Of a stretch of DNA of 64,000 nt, positions 61,096-64,000 are shown piece after piece. A program made the translations under genes and the position numbers. The DNA is from Verrucomicrobiaceae bacterium (GTDB taxonomy: Bacteria; Verrucomicrobiota; Verrucomicrobiia; Verrucomicrobiales; Akkermansiaceae), in NCBI GenBank assembly GCA_027491155.1, contig JAIXWR010000012.1, positions 1 through 64,000 of the forward strand. The letters run 5' to 3'. The notes under the pieces were generated by a model. The model did not search any database. It was not told where the DNA came from and saw nothing but the letters and a program-made list of their open reading frames with translations. Each line of letters starts with the position of its first letter. Position 1 is the first letter of the stretch.

Positions 61096-61482
61096 TCACT
61101 CGAAAAACCCGCGGCGCTCCTCCAGGGCGCGGCGGTTTTTCTTGGTCGGGCGACCCTGGTCACCGACCAGCCGCTGCGACCGCGCCTCGCTCCAGAGCTT
61201 CCGCTGCTCGACCACTTCTTCCGGCGTGACCTCCTCGCAGGCCGCCCGCGCTTCCGGCGCGCCCACCCGCTTGTCGATCAGCCCGAGCACCCGCACGATC
61301 CGGGTCCCCGGCCCGTCGGGAAAGGGCAGCTCCAGCAGCTCGCCGCCGCGGAGTTCGGTCGAAGCCTTGAACACCCTCTCCCCCGCGCGCACCCGCCCGC
61401 TTTCGCAGGCCTTCGCCGCCAGGCCGCGGGTCTTAAACAGCCGCACCGCCCACATCCACTTGTCGACGCGCACGGAGTCCAT
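61096..61482 (-). CDS. hslR: S4-domain RNA-binding protein, Hsp15 type
   Basis: 128 residues. The S4 domain MDSVRVDKWMWAVRLFKTRG...AAKACESGRVRAGERVFKAS is at the N-terminus, followed by a basic tail (DQGRPTKKNRRALEERRG) as in E. coli Hsp15. Hsp15 binds 50S subunits with stalled nascent chains and returns them to the cycle. It converges on the PEP-CTERM gene, with 15 bases between stops; its last codons lie in a terminator-like hairpin. Confidence 0.9.
   Translation of the reverse strand: MDSVRVDKWMWAVRLFKTRGLAAKACESGRVRAGERVFKASTELRGGELLELPFPDGPGTRIVRVLGLIDKRVGAPEARAACEEVTPEEVVEQRKLWSEARSQRLVGDQGRPTKKNRRALEERRGFFE
61103..61140 (+). terminator. Terminator-like hairpin at convergent gene ends
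   Basis: AAAAACC-CGCGGCGC pairs with GCGCGGCG-GTTTTT with one G-G mismatch around a 9-base loop and ends in five T on the plus strand. It begins 22 bases after the PEP-CTERM gene stop, inside the 3' coding end of hslR. Both strands carry T-runs, so it may serve both genes. Confidence 0.5.
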
Positions 61483-61634
61483 CAGGCCGGGATTCGCTTC
61501 ATCGACCCCGAGGGAAGAAAGCCCGCGCCCGCCTGTCGAGCGGTTTTCCGGCGGCCGCGGAAAAGAAAAACCACCCGCCGGACACCGATGCGCAGATGCC
61601 CGGGGGTGGCCCTACAATCCAGCCGAAAGGATCT

Positions 61635-62585
61635 TCAGAAGCGCCAGACGGCGTCGAGCGTGAAGCGGTCTTCCATGATGCCGTCCTCCTTGTTGGTCAG
61701 CGGCAGTTCATAGGCGAAGCCCAGGTCGATGTCCTCCGTGATGCGCGAGCGGAAGCCCAGCGCGGCGGTCACGAAATCGCGGTTCTGGGAGGCGTTCGAC
61801 GCGCCGAAGTTGAGCAGGTCCACGCCTTCGAAAGCCGCGACCACCGGCACCCCGCCGCCGGCCTGGTTGAAGAAGTTCGGACGGCCGTTGCCGGCTTCCA
61901 GCACGTGGTGCCAGTTGACTTCCAGCAGCGGGATGAACCAGCGGTTCACTTCGTAGCTCACGTGGCCGCTCATGAAGGACGTCATCGCCATCTGGCCGTC
62001 GAAGGGGATATGCACACCGGCACCGCCCGCGACCTGGAGCTCGTCCCACATCTTCAAGCCGGAGACGATCAGGTTCGCCGCGCCGTCGCCTTCACCCTGG
62101 AAGACGTCGTGGTTCCCGGTCGGGAATTCGAAGGTCAGCGTGCCGCTCACCGCCGTGGCGCTCGCCGGATCGTAGATGAAGGCATACTTGAGGCCGCCCG
62201 CGATGTTCGCGAAGCCGGACTGGTCGGACCACAGCGGCTGGGTGTCGGGATTGATGTCCACGTAGCCGTCCTTGGTCGCCACGATCGACAGCCGCTCGTT
62301 CAGCGCGATCTCGAACTGCAGCGCGTACACCTGCACGTCGCCGCCCATCGGCAGCGGGCCCGCGGTGGAGTTCACGAAGTCCGGCAGGCGATGATACATC
62401 ACGATCGGGTGGATGTTGGTCGAGGGGAGCGCGAGATCGAACAAGGTCGGGTTGCTGATCGGGCGGCGGGCGTTCTCGAAGCCGGTGGTGGACACGGAAG
62501 GCGCCGCGGCGGGTTCGGTGACGATCGTGCCGGCCATCGCGGTGCCAAGCAGGGCGGACAGGGAGACAAGGGTTGCTGCTTTCAT
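61635..62585 (-). CDS. Predicted outer-membrane beta-barrel protein
   Basis: 316 residues from the ATG giving MKAATLVSLSALLGTAMAGT, a signal peptide; the frame extends much further upstream without similarity. The mature protein has alternating amphipathic strands (VQVYALQFEIALNERLSIVA, LTFEFPTGNHDVFQGEGDGA, FVTAALGFRSRITEDIDLGF) and ends FTLDAVWRF, with the terminal aromatic typical of BAM-inserted barrels. Function unknown; the FEFPTGN block resembles transporter-like or MetA-pathway phenol-degradation-type barrels, but I would not assign a substrate. The gene upstream is separated by a REP-like element. Confidence 0.75.
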   Translation of the reverse strand: MKAATLVSLSALLGTAMAGTIVTEPAAAPSVSTTGFENARRPISNPTLFDLALPSTNIHPIVMYHRLPDFVNSTAGPLPMGGDVQVYALQFEIALNERLSIVATKDGYVDINPDTQPLWSDQSGFANIAGGLKYAFIYDPASATAVSGTLTFEFPTGNHDVFQGEGDGAANLIVSGLKMWDELQVAGGAGVHIPFDGQMAMTSFMSGHVSYEVNRWFIPLLEVNWHHVLEAGNGRPNFFNQAGGGVPVVAAFEGVDLLNFGASNASQNRDFVTAALGFRSRITEDIDLGFAYELPLTNKEDGIMEDRFTLDAVWRF

Positions 62586-62680
62586 GGTTCGTTTGGTTGG
62601 AACGCCCGCAGCCTCCCCGAAATCCCCGGAGCGATCTAACCGCCCTCCCCGCGACTCTGCGCATATTTTGCTTTCCCCAC

Positions 62681-62801
62681 CCCGGGACCGCCGGTCTGCG
62701 ACCGGCCCTACGGTCCCCGAACACCCGCCCCGTCTCCCGGCCCGCATCGCCGGATCGCAAGCACCCCGTCCCTCGGCCGGTCGCAGACCGGCGCTCCCGG
62801 G
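62681..62801. repeat. Inverted-repeat element, family 2 copy E
   Basis: 121 bp. The left end CCCGGGACCGCCGGTC continues as TGCGACCGG; the right end is its inverse with one mismatch over about 27 bases. Each arm contains its own hairpin CCGGTC-TGC-GACCGG. Ends match the element at 9113. It finishes 5 bases from the stop codon of the DUF457 gene at 62807, so it is 3' of that gene. Confidence 0.88.
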
Positions 62802-62806
62802 AGACC

Positions 62807-63910
62807 TCACCGCTGCTCCGGCAGATACTCCTGCAAGGCCAGGAAGGCGCCGATCAACCTCGGGTTCGCTTCCCACGCGTGGGTCTCCCCGCTGATGCGG
62901 CGGCCCATCCGCCGCATCGTCTCCCCCGCGCCCCGCGCCTGCGGACCGTGCTGCCGCAGCCGGTCCTTCTTGCCGGCGGGATCGTAGGTCCAGACGAACG
63001 ACGGCCGCAGCGCGACGCCGCGATCGTCCCAGTTCCGCACCTCGCCAAAACGCAAGTCCGCCAGCCACAACCCGTCCGCCGATTCCCGCGCGATCCACCA
63101 GCCTTTCGAGAACCACTGCACCGTCTTCACCTCGCTCGCCTCGGCATGCTTCGCCGCGATCTCCTCGCCTTTCGCCACCACCGTCCAGCGCACCGGCAGC
63201 TCCGGTTTGTCGAAGACCGAACGGTAGCCGATCCAGATCTCGCCCGGCCGGTCGACCAGCACCCGCCAGAACAGGATGTTGAACGGCGTCGGTGCCTCCA
63301 TCCGCCGCTCCCACGATATCCCGCGGCGGACCAGATCGGCCTCCACCGCCTTGCTGACCGAGTGCTTCGCCCAGAAGCTGAGCAGCACGTAGCACGAGCT
63401 GATCCCCAGGCACCACGCCGCCGACCGCACGCCCTTGCCCTTCTTCCAGTCCTTCGGCTTCACGAAGAGGCCGATGACCACCGCGACCAGCAGCGGCAGG
63501 GTGAAGACGGGATCGATGATGAAGAGATTGTCAAAGGACAGCCGTGGGCCGGGAAAGGGATCGAACACGCCGGTGCCGTACACCGTGAAGACATCGATCA
63601 GCACGTGGGTGCTCCACGCGAGGAAGACGAACATCGCCGCCCGCTGCGGCGTCACCTTGTCCTTCTTCCAGCGCTTCGCCAGCGGCTTGGCCAGCAGCCA
63701 GGTCAGCAGGGCGATCAGCAGCAGCGAATGCGAGAAGCCCCGGTGCATCCGCAGGTCCCACGCGGTCGGCAGCAGCCAGGTGAAGATCACGTCGAGGTCC
63801 GGCAGCGTGCCGAACAGCGCGCCCCACGCGATCGCCCGCCGGCCGAGCTGGCGGCCGAGCACCAGTTCGCCGGTCACCGCGCCGAGCGCCGCCTGGGTGA
63901 GCGAATCCAC
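62807..63910 (-). CDS. DUF457-family inner-membrane metal-dependent hydrolase
   Basis: 367 residues starting MDSLTQAALGAVTGELVLGR. The N-terminal ~190 residues have about five hydrophobic segments and the family's His/Asp set: SLTQAALGA, LFGTLPDLDVIF, MHRGFSHSLLL and STHVLIDVFTVYG. Residues ~190-330 form a soluble domain (IWIGYRSVFDKPELPVRWTV). Family members are YbcI/YfhO-like predicted hydrolases of unknown substrate. The last 90 bases of the window lie upstream of it and hold nothing I can identify. Confidence 0.85.
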   Translation of the reverse strand: MDSLTQAALGAVTGELVLGRQLGRRAIAWGALFGTLPDLDVIFTWLLPTAWDLRMHRGFSHSLLLIALLTWLLAKPLAKRWKKDKVTPQRAAMFVFLAWSTHVLIDVFTVYGTGVFDPFPGPRLSFDNLFIIDPVFTLPLLVAVVIGLFVKPKDWKKGKGVRSAAWCLGISSCYVLLSFWAKHSVSKAVEADLVRRGISWERRMEAPTPFNILFWRVLVDRPGEIWIGYRSVFDKPELPVRWTVVAKGEEIAAKHAEASEVKTVQWFSKGWWIARESADGLWLADLRFGEVRNWDDRGVALRPSFVWTYDPAGKKDRLRQHGPQARGAGETMRRMGRRISGETHAWEANPRLIGAFLALQEYLPEQR

Positions 63911-64000
63911 GGCCGGAGAAACCGCCGGGACCGCCGGAATGCCAAGCGGGAATTTCCCGGATGGAGATTTTCCGCGCCGGGCCGGCCGCCGTCTGATAGA

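Overview
The window is high-GC bacterial DNA that most resembles the Verrucomicrobiota, probably the Luteolibacter/Haloferula neighbourhood. The reasons are a cell-wall/division (dcw) cluster starting with mraZ, a protein with a PEP-CTERM tail, very large secreted repeat proteins, redoxin/cytochrome c/copper-monooxygenase fusions, and several small families known mainly from that phylum. This placement is inference from gene content; there is no rRNA or tRNA gene, CRISPR array, insertion sequence or phage gene in the window.

Layout. 1-9 kb: a heptamer repeat, a secreted redox fusion protein, hemL, a beta-propeller protein, small unknown genes, a regulator lacking its DNA-binding domain, a DUF457 membrane protein and a DUF1287 protein. 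9-14 kb: two divergent GDSL rhamnogalacturonan-acetylesterase-like genes, a sugar-phosphate cyclase of the AroB/EboD type, a Nudix hydrolase and a lower-GC NlpC/P60 gene. 14-20 kb: accA, a LysM protein with a catalytically dead L,D-transpeptidase-like end, acpP, two membrane proteins, thiH and thiS. 20-24.3 kb: an overlapping haem operon (hemX-hemA-hemC-cobA/hemD). 24.3-24.8 kb: a decayed toxin-antitoxin pair. 24.9-33.9 kb: one 2999-residue secreted metzincin protease with PKD, Calx-beta, PA14-like, LamG and cadherin-like modules. 34-37 kb: apt, pgi and two regulator fragments.

37-49 kb: the dcw cluster on the minus strand, in transcription order mraZ, a nested tandem repeat, rsmH, ftsL, ftsI, murE, murF, mraY, murD, a LysM membrane protein, ftsW. 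Most neighbours overlap by 1-4 bases, so it is probably one operon read from a promoter just upstream of mraZ. 49-64 kb: a secreted unknown, a small conserved protein, two giant paralogous beta-helix proteins (one ending in PEP-CTERM), hslR, a predicted outer-membrane barrel and a second DUF457 membrane protein.

Two families of short inverted-repeat elements (8351, 13049 and 36404; 9113 and 62681) lie just 3' of genes and share a GGTC-TGC-GACC hairpin core; they are probably REP/MITE-like elements. The most unusual structures are the 216-bp nested repeat inside the dcw operon with the uncertain RsmH start it creates, the dead L,D-transpeptidase-like protein, the chimeric ORF ending inside a REP-like element, the decaying toxin-antitoxin pair, and the paired giant beta-helix genes with different C-terminal anchors. 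I did not find a clearly new defence or mobile system.
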